A stretch of 64,000 nucleotides of DNA, from assembly GCF_003355455.1 (NCBI RefSeq), contig NZ_CP031357.1, forward strand, positions 1,404,501 to 1,468,500. The letters run 5' to 3'. The stretch's first letter is position 1, and each line of letters begins with the position of its first letter. This document shows, piece after piece, positions 18,182 through 26,975 of this stretch. Position numbers and translations under genes: made by a program. The notes beneath the pieces are model-generated. The model saw nothing but the letters and a program-made list of their open reading frames with translations, searched no databases and was not told the DNA's origin. This DNA is from Erythrobacter aureus (GTDB lineage Bacteria; Pseudomonadota; Alphaproteobacteria; Sphingomonadales; Sphingomonadaceae).

Positions 18182-20210
18182 ATGTCGCGCAGCAAGGCAG
18201 GTTCACCCCACGATCCGAGAGGCAAGGAGCGGTTCAACGAGGACCGCGCGCGCCAGACCGTGGCCGGCGCGCAGCCCGATCTGGAAGCCGGAATCGCCGC
18301 GATCCGCGAGACGGTGAAGACCCTGAAACCGCGCCCCGGCGTCTATCGCATGCTCGATGCGCGCGGCGATGTGCTCTATGTCGGCAAGGCCCGCAGCCTC
18401 AAGGCGCGGGTGGCCAATTACACGCAGGTAAAGGGGCTGACCAACCGCCTCCAGCGCATGGTCAGCCAGTGCCGCGCGATGGAAATCGTCACCACCAATT
18501 CGGAAGCCGAGGCGCTGCTGCTCGAAGCGCAGCTCATCAAGCGCTACCGCCCGCCATTCAACGTGCTGCTGCGCGACGACAAGAGCTTCCCCTTCATCCT
18601 TCTGCGCTCCGATCACGCCTTCCCGCGCATCCAGAAGCATCGCGGTGCGCGCAAGGCCAAGGGCAATTATTACGGCCCCTTCGCCAGCGCCGGATCGGTC
18701 AACAAGACGCTCAACGCGCTGCAGAAACTGTTCCTGCTGAGGTCCTGCACCGACAGCTTTTTCAACAATCGCGACCGACCCTGCCTGCTCTACCAGATCA
18801 AGCGCTGCAGCGCCCCTTGCGTCGGGCGGATCGACGAAGGGGGCTATGAAAGCCTGGTGCGCGAGGCGAAGGACTTCCTCGGCGGCAAATCGTCGGCGGT
18901 GCAGCAGGACCTTGAGCGGCAGATGGCCAAGGCGGCAGAAGACCTCGATTTCGAGACCGCCGCCATCCTGCGCGACCGGCTGCGCGCGGCAACCTTCATC
19001 CAGGGCAGCCAGGCGATCAACGCGGCCGGGGTGGGCGATGCCGATGTCTTCGCGCTCGCGGCCAAGGGCGGGCAGGTGGGGGTGCAGGCCTTCTTCATCC
19101 GCGGCGGGCAGAACTGGGGCCACCGCACCTTCTATCCGCGCAACACCGGGGACCTCGAAAAGGAAGAGGTGCTGTCCGACGTGTTGCTGCAATTCTACGA
19201 GGAAGTCCCGCCGCCGCGCACCATCCTCGTCGATCGCGTCCTGCCCGAACAGGACCTCGTTTCCGAGGCGCTGTGCGAGAAGGCGGGGCATGGCGTGGCG
19301 ATCTCGATCCCGCAGCGCGGCACGCGGCGCAAGCTGATGGAACAGGCGAGCCGCAATGCGGTGGAGGCGCTCGAGAGGCGGCTGGCCGAAAGTGGCACCA
19401 AGGCGAAGATCCACCGCGAGCTGGCGGAATTCCTCGAGCTGGAGGACGTGCCGCAGCGCATCGAGGTCTATGACAACAGCCATATCCAGGGCGACAAGGC
19501 GCTGGGCGCGATGGTCGTCGCCAGCCCGAAGGCTTCGAGAAGGGCCAGTATCGCAAGTTCAATATCAAAAGCGCCCAGACCAATGACGATTTCGGCATGA
19601 TGCGCGAGGTGATGAGCCGCCGCTTCCGCAATCTGGCGGAGTTAGGCCCTCCCCTGAAGGGGAGGGGTTGGGGAGGGGTGTGCCCTCGTCGGCAGATGAT
19701 GGACCCCCAACCTCTAGCCCCTCCCCTGCGGGGACGAAGAACAGCCACGAAACCGTCTGGCCCGACCTCGTCCTGATCGACGGCGGCAAGGGGCAGATGT
19801 CATCGGTGCGCGACACGCTGGCGGAGATGGGGATCGAGCACGTCCCCCTGATCGCCATCGCCAAGGGCCCGCACCACGGCCGCGAGGGGCGCGAGGTGTT
19901 CCATTTTCCCGACGGGCGCGAGAAGACGCTGCCGGTCAATTCGCCGCTGCTGTTCTATCTCCAGACCCTGCGCGACGAGGTCCACCGCTACGCCATCGGC
20001 GCCCACCGCGCCAAACGCAGCCGCGCCATCACCGCCTCACCGCTCGACGAAATCCCCGGCATCGGCCCCGCGCGCAAACGCGCGCTGCTGCTGCATTTCG
20101 GCACGGCGGGCAAGGTCCGTGCGGCCGCGCTGGACGATTTGAAGCGCGCCCCCGGCATCAGCGCAGGCGTGGCGCAGCAGATCTACGATTTCTACCACGC
20201 GGGTGGGTGA
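18182..20210 (+). pseudogene. uvrC: uvrC excinuclease subunit C, double frameshift, repeat inside
   Basis: All UvrC parts are readable but in three frames: GIY-YIG nuclease (GVYRML...LYVGKARSLKARV), the UVR motif (LERQMAKAAEDLDFETAA), the RNase H-like domain (IEVYDNSHIQGDKALG) and the C-terminal HhH pair (EIPGIGPARKRALL). The frame shifts once near 19525-19528, where an expected GPEGFEKGQYRKF reading needs one more base in the CCC run, and again near 19645. The total, 2029 nt, becomes 677 whole codons if two bases are added. A palindromic repeat (19645-19733) sits between MMREVMSRRF and VWPDLVLIDGGKGQ and is open in the downstream frame. As given, the protein would end at about 19600, losing the second nuclease domain. 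Either a real pseudogene or two assembly errors in an in-frame-inserted gene. Confidence 0.85.
19645..19733. repeat. Palindromic GC-rich repeat inside uvrC
   Basis: Two arms in inverted orientation: AGGGGAGGGG at 19658-19667 and its complement CCCCTCCCCT at 19718-19727, each next to a TTGGGG-like extension (left GTTGGGGAGGGG, right complement GTTGGGGG). The left arm is itself a near-perfect hairpin (CCCTCCCCT/AGGGGAGGG with a GA centre). This is the structure of extragenic palindromic repeats in GC-rich alphaproteobacteria, but here it lies in a coding region. Confidence 0.7.
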
Positions 20211-20302
20211 GAGGTGGAGCGTTAGCTCACGGCCCTCTTGCGGACCTGGGGCCTGTCCCCCCGGTGATTGGTGGACTGCCTTGTCGGTGCCAAACAAGAT
20301 CA

Positions 20303-20884
20303 TCACAGTTTTGCGATCGACCACCAAGTTACTGCCGCCAGAAAGAGGATCAGAATTGTGCGCTGGACAACGATCGGCAGTCTTGACCACTGTGCAAGGA
20401 TTGCCTCGCCGAAAAGGTGGATCAAGAGGCCGAGTAGGGCAAAGCGAATGAAACGGCTGGAAGAAAACAACGCCAGGAAGGTCGCGAATGGATAGCCTGT
20501 CGCTCCCGCTACCAAATTCACGAAATACGACGGGACAGGCGTAAGACCTCCGAGAAAAATGAGAGCGCCGCCCCGTTCGCTGAACGTCGACTTATAGGCT
20601 TCGACTGCTTCTTGGACGTTGAGGTAACGAGCCAGGGGTTCGGCAAAACCGGCTCCCAGCGAATACAGGATCGATCCTGCGATCGCGCTCCCCGCCACGG
20701 TCACCGCGACGAAGAGCCAGGTTCTTTGCGGAGCGGCAAGACAAAGGGCGACAAAGATCGCTTCATAGGGAAACGGGACTATGGTCGTCTCGAGTATCTC
20801 AAGAACCAGTAGAATTGGCAGCACGGCGTTGGAATGAGCGGCCAAGGCAAATCGTTCGGCGAGGTTGGGGCGGCGGTCATCCAT
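20303..20884 (-). CDS. VTT (DedA/YqaA-like) membrane protein
   Basis: 193 residues with about five hydrophobic segments. The central GGALIFLGGLTPVPSYFVNL followed by GATGYPFATFLALFSSSRF resembles the VTT/SNARE-associated domain of YqaA/DedA proteins (G-x-R/TPxP loop). These proteins are linked to lipid scrambling or membrane homeostasis; the exact role is unknown. Base composition looks less GC-rich than flanking genes. Single gene, convergent with uvrC, with its own upstream region of about 200 bp that I cannot further resolve. Confidence 0.8.
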   Translation of the reverse strand: MDDRRPNLAERFALAAHSNAVLPILLVLEILETTIVPFPYEAIFVALCLAAPQRTWLFVAVTVAGSAIAGSILYSLGAGFAEPLARYLNVQEAVEAYKSTFSERGGALIFLGGLTPVPSYFVNLVAGATGYPFATFLALFSSSRFIRFALLGLLIHLFGEAILAQWSRLPIVVQRTILILFLAAVTWWSIAKL

Positions 20885-21080
20885 TGAACGTCTCTATCAA
20901 AGACCATACGGTCGTCACGCCAAATGCGTGTCCTTGGCGAGTTTGAGGATGGGTTGCGCTTAGGTGATTTGGTTCGCAAGCAGGCACTCCTTCTCCCACC
21001 CCCTATGACGCCATCCGAAGGTCATGGTTTGGCCGAGCGCCGTTCGCGGTCCACCGCGTCTTCCCAGCCGCCCTTGTAAA

Positions 21081-21094
21081 TTGATGTAGGTCAA
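21081..21094. promoter_or_regulatory. FNR/FixK-type box
   Basis: TTGATGTAGGTCAA, a dyad of TTGAT and GTCAA with a 4-base spacer, matches the Crp/Fnr-family (FNR, FixK, FnrL) consensus TTGAY-N4-RTCAA. Its centre is about 84 bp upstream of the universal stress protein start and 31-36 bp upstream of candidate -10 hexamers, near the class II activator position. Confidence 0.65.
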
Positions 21095-21115
21095 TGAGCG
21101 GGCGCGTTTGTGCTG

Positions 21116-21126
21116 TATGGTATAAT
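21116..21126 (+). promoter_or_regulatory. -10 region for the stress-protein gene
   Basis: A perfect TATAAT at 21121-21126 overlaps an alternative TATGGT at 21116-21121. The TATGGT alternative gives the spacing to the upstream FNR-type box closest to a class II promoter; TATAAT is the better hexamer. No good -35 is seen, which fits activator dependence. Confidence 0.5.
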
Positions 21127-21177
21127 CACAAGCCGGGACGTGGCCCGTCGGCCCTCCCGCCAGTGGGAGACCGAGCC

Positions 21178-21996
21178 ATGAAGACCATCCTGTTCAACGC
21201 CACCGGGGACGCGAGCTTTTCCGGGCGGCTCGATGCCGTGCTCGATCTGGCGCGTGCATTCGATGCGCATGTCACGCTGCTGCACGCCATCCCCTACGAG
21301 GCCGCCGGGGCGATCGATTTCCACGGCGCGGCCTTCGCCGCCATGGTGCCCTATTGGCGCGAGGAGGCGGCGAAGCTGCGCGACAAGACGCTCGACGATC
21401 TGTCGAACGAGGGCGTGTCGTGGAACTGGGTCGAGGCGGCGGGGCCGGTGGCGCTGGCGATGCTGCGCGAATCCTCGCTCAACGACCTCGCCGTGGTGAG
21501 CGCGCGCGATCCCAATACGGTCGATGGCACACCGTCCTTCACCGCGGGCGAGCTGGCGGTGACCGCCGATTGCCCCGTGCTCGTCCTGCCCGATAGCTGC
21601 AAGCGGTTCGACCCGAACGCGGCGGCGCTGGTCGCCTGGGACGGATCGGCCGAGGCATCGCATGCGCTCAAGGCGGCGGTGCCGCTGCTGCACAAGGCGC
21701 AGGCGGTCTATCTCGCCACGGTCAAGGAGCCGGGCAAGGGCACGAAAGAGCCCGATCTGCCTCCGGTCAACGGGGCGGATTATCTCTCGCGCCACGGCAT
21801 CTCCTGCGAGATGATCGAGGTCGAAGCGGGCGACAAGGGCGTGAGCGAGGCGCTGGTCGCCCATGCCGAACACCGCAAGGCCGGGCTGATCGTGATGGGC
21901 GCCTATGGCCGCACACGCCTGACCGAGCGGATTTTCGGCGGCGTGACGCGCAAGATGCTGTCGGATGTGCGCATCCCGCTGCTGATGACCAACTGA
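21178..21996 (+). CDS. Tandem-domain universal stress protein
   Basis: 272 residues made of two UspA-like domains. The second domain keeps the ATP-binding signature G-x2-G-x9-G in GAYGRTRLTERIFGGVTR; the first has PVLVLPDS at its end but no clear nucleotide motif. Start ATG 21178 is preceded by GGGAGA. Tandem Usp proteins in alphaproteobacteria are often induced at low oxygen, and an FNR/FixK-type box with a TATAAT hexamer lies just upstream, so oxygen control is a reasonable inference. Convergent with the helicase gene 21 bp downstream. Confidence 0.88.
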   Translation: MKTILFNATGDASFSGRLDAVLDLARAFDAHVTLLHAIPYEAAGAIDFHGAAFAAMVPYWREEAAKLRDKTLDDLSNEGVSWNWVEAAGPVALAMLRESSLNDLAVVSARDPNTVDGTPSFTAGELAVTADCPVLVLPDSCKRFDPNAAALVAWDGSAEASHALKAAVPLLHKAQAVYLATVKEPGKGTKEPDLPPVNGADYLSRHGISCEMIEVEAGDKGVSEALVAHAEHRKAGLIVMGAYGRTRLTERIFGGVTRKMLSDVRIPLLMTN

Positions 21997-22017
21997 GCGG
22001 AATGGGGGCGGTCCCGG

Positions 22018-23856
22018 TCAGCCCTTGCGCGGGCCGCCGGGTTTGCCCGTGTCTTTCCGCTTGCCGCCGTCCTTGCGCTTGCCGTCGAACTTGGGCTTTC
22101 CGGCGAAGGGTTTGCCCCCGCCGGGCTTGTCCTTCTTGAAGGGCGGCCTGCCCCCAGAGGGCTTCCCCCCAGGCGGCTTGCCATGCGGACGGGCATGGAC
22201 CTTGCCGCCGCCGCCATGCTTGCGGTTCGCCCGGGCTTCCACACGCGGGCCGTCGGGTGCCTCGACAATGGCGATTGCATCCTGCTCGTCATCTGGCGAG
22301 GCGGTGCGGCCAATGGCATCGGCGACCTTGGCGGCCACGGCGCGCGGCACCTGGAACCAGCTCTCGTGCTGGCCGATGCGGATCGCGCCGATCTCGTTGC
22401 GGGTGATGTGGCCACGGCGGCAGATCAGCGGCAGCAGCCAGCGCGGTTCGGCATTGTGGCGGCGGCCGATGTCCATCTTGAACCACACCGTGTCCTCGAA
22501 ACCGGGGCGGTGGCGTTCGGCCTTGGCCTTCTCGCGCGCTTCGGGCGTGTTGGCCAGCAGCTCCTCGGGCTGCGGCAGCTCGGACCGGTGGGCGTGGACC
22601 AGCGCGGCAGCGATGTCCTCGGGCGCCATGCGCGCCATGATGTCGGCGGCGAGCTTGCGGTCGCCATCCTCGTATTCGCGCTCTGCGGTGATCGTCTCGA
22701 GCAGCCGCGCCCGGTCGCGCTTGGCGATCGCCTGGGGGGTGGGCGCATCGAGCCACTCGGCCTCGATCCGCGCGCCGCGCAGCATGCCTTCGACCCGGCG
22801 ACGGCGGTTATAGGGTACGACGATGGCCGCCGTGCCCTTTTTGCCCGCGCGGCCCGTGCGGCCCGAACGGTGCTGGAGCGTTTCCGCATCGCGCGGAATT
22901 TCGACATGGATCACCAGGCTCAGCGTCGGCAGGTCGATCCCGCGCGCGGCCACATCGGTGGCCACGCACACCCGCGCCCGCCGATCGCGCAGCGCCTGCA
23001 ATGCCTGGTTGCGCTCGCTCTGCGAATGCTCGCCCGACAGCGCCACCACGCCGAAACCGCGATTCTGCAGCGTGGAGTGGAGACGCCGCACGCTCTCGCG
23101 CGTGGCGCAGAAGCAGATCGCCGTCTCCGCCTCGTGGAAGCGCAGCAGGTTGACCACCGCGTTCTCGATTTCGGACGGGCCGACGGCGATGCCCTGGTAT
23201 TCGATATCGCCGTGCCCGCGCGTCTCGCCCACCAGGCTGAGGCGCAGGGCATCGTTCTGGTAGCGTTCGGCCAGCCGTTCGATCGGGCGCGGCATGGTGG
23301 CGGAGAACAGCAGCGTGCGGCGCCCCTCGGGCGTTGCATCGAGGATTTCTTCCAGGTCCTCGCGAAAGCCCATGTCGAGCATCTCGTCCGCCTCGTCGAG
23401 CACCACGCCGATCAGGCCCGACAGGTCCAGCGCCCCGCGTTCGAGATGGTCGCGCAGCCGCCCGGGCGTGCCGACGACGATCGCGGGGCCGCCGCGCAGA
23501 TTGCGCCGTTCCTTGCTCGCATCCATCCCGCCGACGCAGGTGGCGATGCGAACGCCCGCCCCGGCATAGAGCCAGGCAAGCTCGCGGCTGACCTGCAGCG
23601 CCAGTTCGCGCGTGGGGGCGATGACCAGCGCGAGCGGTTTCTCGCTCAGCGGCGAGCCGCCCAGTTCGCCGAGCAGTTGATCGGCCAGCGCGATGCCGAA
23701 AGCGACGGTCTTGCCGCTGCCGGTTTGCGCCGAAACGATCAGGTCGCGGCCTTGCGCTTCGGGATCGATGACGGCGGCCTGGACGGGGGTGGGTGCGTCA
23801 TAGCCGCGTGCGGCCAGTGCATCGCCGATCACCGGCGGAAGAGTTTCGAAAGCCAT
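22018..23856 (-). CDS. DEAD-box ATP-dependent RNA helicase, DeaD/CsdA-like
   Basis: 612 residues. Q-motif region near residues 20-30, Walker A AQTGSGKT (43-50), DEAD at 154-157 (VLDEADEML), SAT in LLFSATMPRP, and HRSGRTGRAGKKG in the helicase C domain. A DbpA-like RNA-binding region follows (IGAIRIGQHESWFQVP), then a long Gly/Lys/Pro-rich tail, as in cold-shock DeaD-type helicases. It should remodel RNA in ribosome assembly or mRNA decay. The start at 23856 (MAFETLPPVIGDAL) is chosen over the longer frame because the sequence before it is not conserved-looking. Divergent from the TonB receptor–phytase operon. Confidence 0.92.
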   Translation of the reverse strand: MAFETLPPVIGDALAARGYDAPTPVQAAVIDPEAQGRDLIVSAQTGSGKTVAFGIALADQLLGELGGSPLSEKPLALVIAPTRELALQVSRELAWLYAGAGVRIATCVGGMDASKERRNLRGGPAIVVGTPGRLRDHLERGALDLSGLIGVVLDEADEMLDMGFREDLEEILDATPEGRRTLLFSATMPRPIERLAERYQNDALRLSLVGETRGHGDIEYQGIAVGPSEIENAVVNLLRFHEAETAICFCATRESVRRLHSTLQNRGFGVVALSGEHSQSERNQALQALRDRRARVCVATDVAARGIDLPTLSLVIHVEIPRDAETLQHRSGRTGRAGKKGTAAIVVPYNRRRRVEGMLRGARIEAEWLDAPTPQAIAKRDRARLLETITAEREYEDGDRKLAADIMARMAPEDIAAALVHAHRSELPQPEELLANTPEAREKAKAERHRPGFEDTVWFKMDIGRRHNAEPRWLLPLICRRGHITRNEIGAIRIGQHESWFQVPRAVAAKVADAIGRTASPDDEQDAIAIVEAPDGPRVEARANRKHGGGGKVHARPHGKPPGGKPSGGRPPFKKDKPGGGKPFAGKPKFDGKRKDGGKRKDTGKPGGPRKG

Positions 23857-24107
23857 GGAATCTCGTGTCTTGTCCGGCGCGGCGGTGCAGGGGGCACGGC
23901 TCGGGCGCACGGGGGTGCGGGGCCTTTAGCGTAAAAGACGCCGTTTGGCTTGCTGTTTTTTGTGCAAGTGCGAAACCCGATTCTCGAGCGTTCCATATGA
24001 CGGTTCGGTTTCCGAATTCGCGCTTCCGTCGCAAAACCGCCGCCCAGCAGAAATCATCCGGTCAAACTGCCACCCTAGTGGCCCCTCAACGATTTCGGAG
24101 GGCAATA

Positions 24108-26975
24108 ATGAAATTCAGGAAATCACTGTTCGCTGGTGCCGCCCTCGCGGCACTGTCGTTTCCCGCCATCGCGCAGGCGGGTGAAGTTGTCGGCACCGTG
24201 TCCGATGCGAGCGAAACGATCGCGCTGCGCAGCGCGCAGGTCCGCATCGTGGAACTGGACCGTGTGGCGACCACCGAGCGGGATGGCTCGTTCCTGTTTT
24301 CCGACGTTCCGGCGGGGAGCTACACGCTGGAAATAAGCTATGTCGGCGCTCGCACGGTAACGCGGTCGATCGACGTACCCGCCACCGGTATTGCCCGCGC
24401 GGATATCGCCTTGGCGGGCTTTGGCGACAATGAAATCCTGGTCATCGGTCAGGCCGCCAACCTGTCCAGCGCGCTTTCCCGCAAGAAAGAAGCGGACGGT
24501 GTTTCCGATGTGCTGACGCGTGACGCGATCGGCCAGTTTCCCGATCAGAATGTGGCCGAAAGCCTGCGCCGCCTGCCCGGCATCAACGTGCTGAACGATC
24601 AGGGCGAGGGGCGCTTCGTTTCGGTTCGCGGCCTGTCGCCCGATCTTGTCTCGTCGTCGCTCAACGGGGTACGGCTTCCAGCGCCCGAAAGCGATATTCG
24701 CGCCGTCGCTCTCGACGTGGTCTCTTCCGACATTATCGAATCGATCGAGGTGAAGAAGTCGCTCACGCCCGACATGGACGCCGATACAATCGGCGCCTCG
24801 ATCGAGATCGAGACGACCAGTGCCTTCGACCGCAAGAAACGCCTTCTCTCGGCCAAAATCGAAGGCAGCTATAACCGCTACGCCGACGAGATCAGCCCCA
24901 AGGCCAGCCTCGACTTCGCCACACGGTTGGGCGCGAATGCCGGTGTGTCGGGCGGCGTCAGCTATTACCGGCGGGCTTTCGAAACCGACAATGTCGAAGC
25001 CGACGATTGGGCCGAGGCCGGCGGCACGATTTTTCCGCTGGAAGTCCAGTATCGCGATTACGATGTCGAACGCGAACGTTTCAGCGCGACGCTGGGCTTC
25101 GATCTGCGCGCCGGGGACAGTACCGAATTGTATGTTCGCGGCGTCTACAGCCAGTTCGACGATCACGAATTTCGCCGCCGCCTGACCTTCGATCTCGGCG
25201 ATTTCGAGGATAACGGCCCCAGCAGCGTAAACGGCAACCAGGCTATTTTCGACGACGCGGATGAGGAGTTCACTGTCGAACGCGACGTCAAGGATCGCTT
25301 CGAAAGCCAGAAGATCCGCTCGATCGTCGCGGGCGGCGAGAGCGACTGGGGCACTTGGTTCGCCAATTACTCGCTGAGCTGGGCTAAATCGAGCGAGCTG
25401 GAGAACGGCAGCGTCGACCCGACCCAGTTCGAGCGCGACTTCGGACCCGAGGAAGCCGAAGACGCCCTCGGGAATGAAATTCCAAGCGGTCTCGCCCTCG
25501 GTTTCGACTACTCCGATCCACGCGTTCCGCTCTATTCGGTGGTTTCCGACGCGATCAACGGATCGTTCTTCGCCCCCGGCTCCTATGCGCTCAAGGACGT
25601 CGAATACGTCACGCTGTCGGATGCGCAGGACGAGGAATGGGCCGCCAAATTCGACATTGGCCGCCGTTTTGCCGCCGACAATGGCGAGTTTACGGCCCAG
25701 ATCGGTTTCAAGGGGCGTTGGCGTGACAAGCGCTTCGATGGGAATGTCGAGTTCTACGAGAACGATAATTATACTCTCTCCGATGCGCTCGGCATCGGGC
25801 AGACCTATCGGCTGACCGACATCTCGCCGCTTCCCGGCTACACCGAAGCGACACGCTTCTTCTTCGACAATTTTTCGGATTTCGAACTGCAGGAGACCGA
25901 CAGCGCCTATGACAGCGCGGTGGAGGATTTCGCCGTCGATGAGGACATCATGGCCGGCTATTTCCTCGGTCGCTGGGAAAGCGCGGACCTGCGGCTCGTC
26001 TACGGCCTGCGCTACGAGCATACCGACAACACCCTTGCCGGCAACAATGTGCTGCTGGTCGAGGAAGATGGCACCTTGCCCGATGGCAGCACCGCAACCG
26101 ACGACACCGTGCTCGTCTCCCCGGTCAGTATCGACAAGAGCTACGATCACTGGCTGCCGAGCGTAAACCTTCGCTACGAGGCCCAAAACGATCTGGTCCT
26201 GCGTGCGGGGATGTATCGTTCGATCGTCCGCCCGACACCGTTCCAGCAGGCGCCGCATTTCGCCGTCGAGGAATCGGATGACGGCGAGCGGGAAGGCGAG
26301 TTCGGAAATCCCGATCTGCTGCCGACCGAAGCGTGGAACTTCGACGCGGCGATCGAATATTATATGAGCTCGAACGGCGCGATCCATGCTTCGGCCTTCT
26401 ACAAAAGCCTGGATAACTTCATCGTCGAAGTGAATTCCGATGTCGCCGGTGTGTTCCGTGGCATCCCCTTCGACGAGGCGACCATCGCCCGCAATGGCGA
26501 CGGGGCCGACATCTTCGGTATCGAACTGGGCTTTGCCCAGGCTTTCACCGGCGCACTCGACGGGTTCGTGCTGCAAGCCAATTACACCTTCACCGATGCA
26601 GAGGGGACAGTGACGACATTGGCCAGCGACGGTCCGCGCGACATTTCGCTGCCCGCCACGGCCAGGCATACGGCCAATGTCTCGATCGGTTACGACAAGG
26701 GACCGATCGATATCCGCCTGTCCGGCACCTATCGCGATAAATATCTCGACGAGCTGGCGGATACGCCCGAACTCGATCGCTATGTCGACGATCATTTCCA
26801 ACTGGATCTGTCGGCCAAGTATCGCGTCAACGACAGGTTCCAATTGTTCTACGAGTGGGTGAACATCAACAACGCGAAGTACTTCGCTTATAACCGTTTG
26901 GGAAGTCGGCGTAATCTCTATCAATACGAAGAATATAGCTGGACCATGAAGGGCGGCGTGAGGGTGACATTCTGA
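24108..26975 (+). CDS. TonB-dependent receptor paired with phytase
   Basis: 955 residues. ATG 24108 follows a strong GGAGGG ribosome site and opens a signal peptide cut near AIAQA. Residues about 25-105 form a carboxypeptidase-regulatory-like domain (ERDGSFLFSDVPAGSYTLEI), followed by the plug (VLTRDAIGQFPDQNVAESLR, LPGINV, FVSVRGLSPD) and a large barrel ending in a Phe. This is the architecture of large-substrate receptors. Its stop overlaps the phytase start (TGATG), so the two are one transcript; import of phytate or its products is inferred from that partner. Confidence 0.92.
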   Translation: MKFRKSLFAGAALAALSFPAIAQAGEVVGTVSDASETIALRSAQVRIVELDRVATTERDGSFLFSDVPAGSYTLEISYVGARTVTRSIDVPATGIARADIALAGFGDNEILVIGQAANLSSALSRKKEADGVSDVLTRDAIGQFPDQNVAESLRRLPGINVLNDQGEGRFVSVRGLSPDLVSSSLNGVRLPAPESDIRAVALDVVSSDIIESIEVKKSLTPDMDADTIGASIEIETTSAFDRKKRLLSAKIEGSYNRYADEISPKASLDFATRLGANAGVSGGVSYYRRAFETDNVEADDWAEAGGTIFPLEVQYRDYDVERERFSATLGFDLRAGDSTELYVRGVYSQFDDHEFRRRLTFDLGDFEDNGPSSVNGNQAIFDDADEEFTVERDVKDRFESQKIRSIVAGGESDWGTWFANYSLSWAKSSELENGSVDPTQFERDFGPEEAEDALGNEIPSGLALGFDYSDPRVPLYSVVSDAINGSFFAPGSYALKDVEYVTLSDAQDEEWAAKFDIGRRFAADNGEFTAQIGFKGRWRDKRFDGNVEFYENDNYTLSDALGIGQTYRLTDISPLPGYTEATRFFFDNFSDFELQETDSAYDSAVEDFAVDEDIMAGYFLGRWESADLRLVYGLRYEHTDNTLAGNNVLLVEEDGTLPDGSTATDDTVLVSPVSIDKSYDHWLPSVNLRYEAQNDLVLRAGMYRSIVRPTPFQQAPHFAVEESDDGEREGEFGNPDLLPTEAWNFDAAIEYYMSSNGAIHASAFYKSLDNFIVEVNSDVAGVFRGIPFDEATIARNGDGADIFGIELGFAQAFTGALDGFVLQANYTFTDAEGTVTTLASDGPRDISLPATARHTANVSIGYDKGPIDIRLSGTYRDKYLDELADTPELDRYVDDHFQLDLSAKYRVNDRFQLFYEWVNINNAKYFAYNRLGSRRNLYQYEEYSWTMKGGVRVTF

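Noticed and set aside
19520..19600. Programmed frameshift in uvrC
   Set aside because: No slippery heptamer or downstream stimulatory structure at the first shift, and a second shift would also be needed.
23857..24107. Pho box upstream of the receptor–phytase operon
   Set aside because: No pair of CTGTCAT-like repeats at 11-bp spacing on either strand; a single CCGTCATAT on the minus strand is not enough.
24123..26924. A 933-codon open frame antisense to the TonB receptor
   Set aside because: GC-rich codon structure opens the complementary frame; no start context, no family resemblance, while the plus-strand receptor has a signal peptide, plug and barrel.
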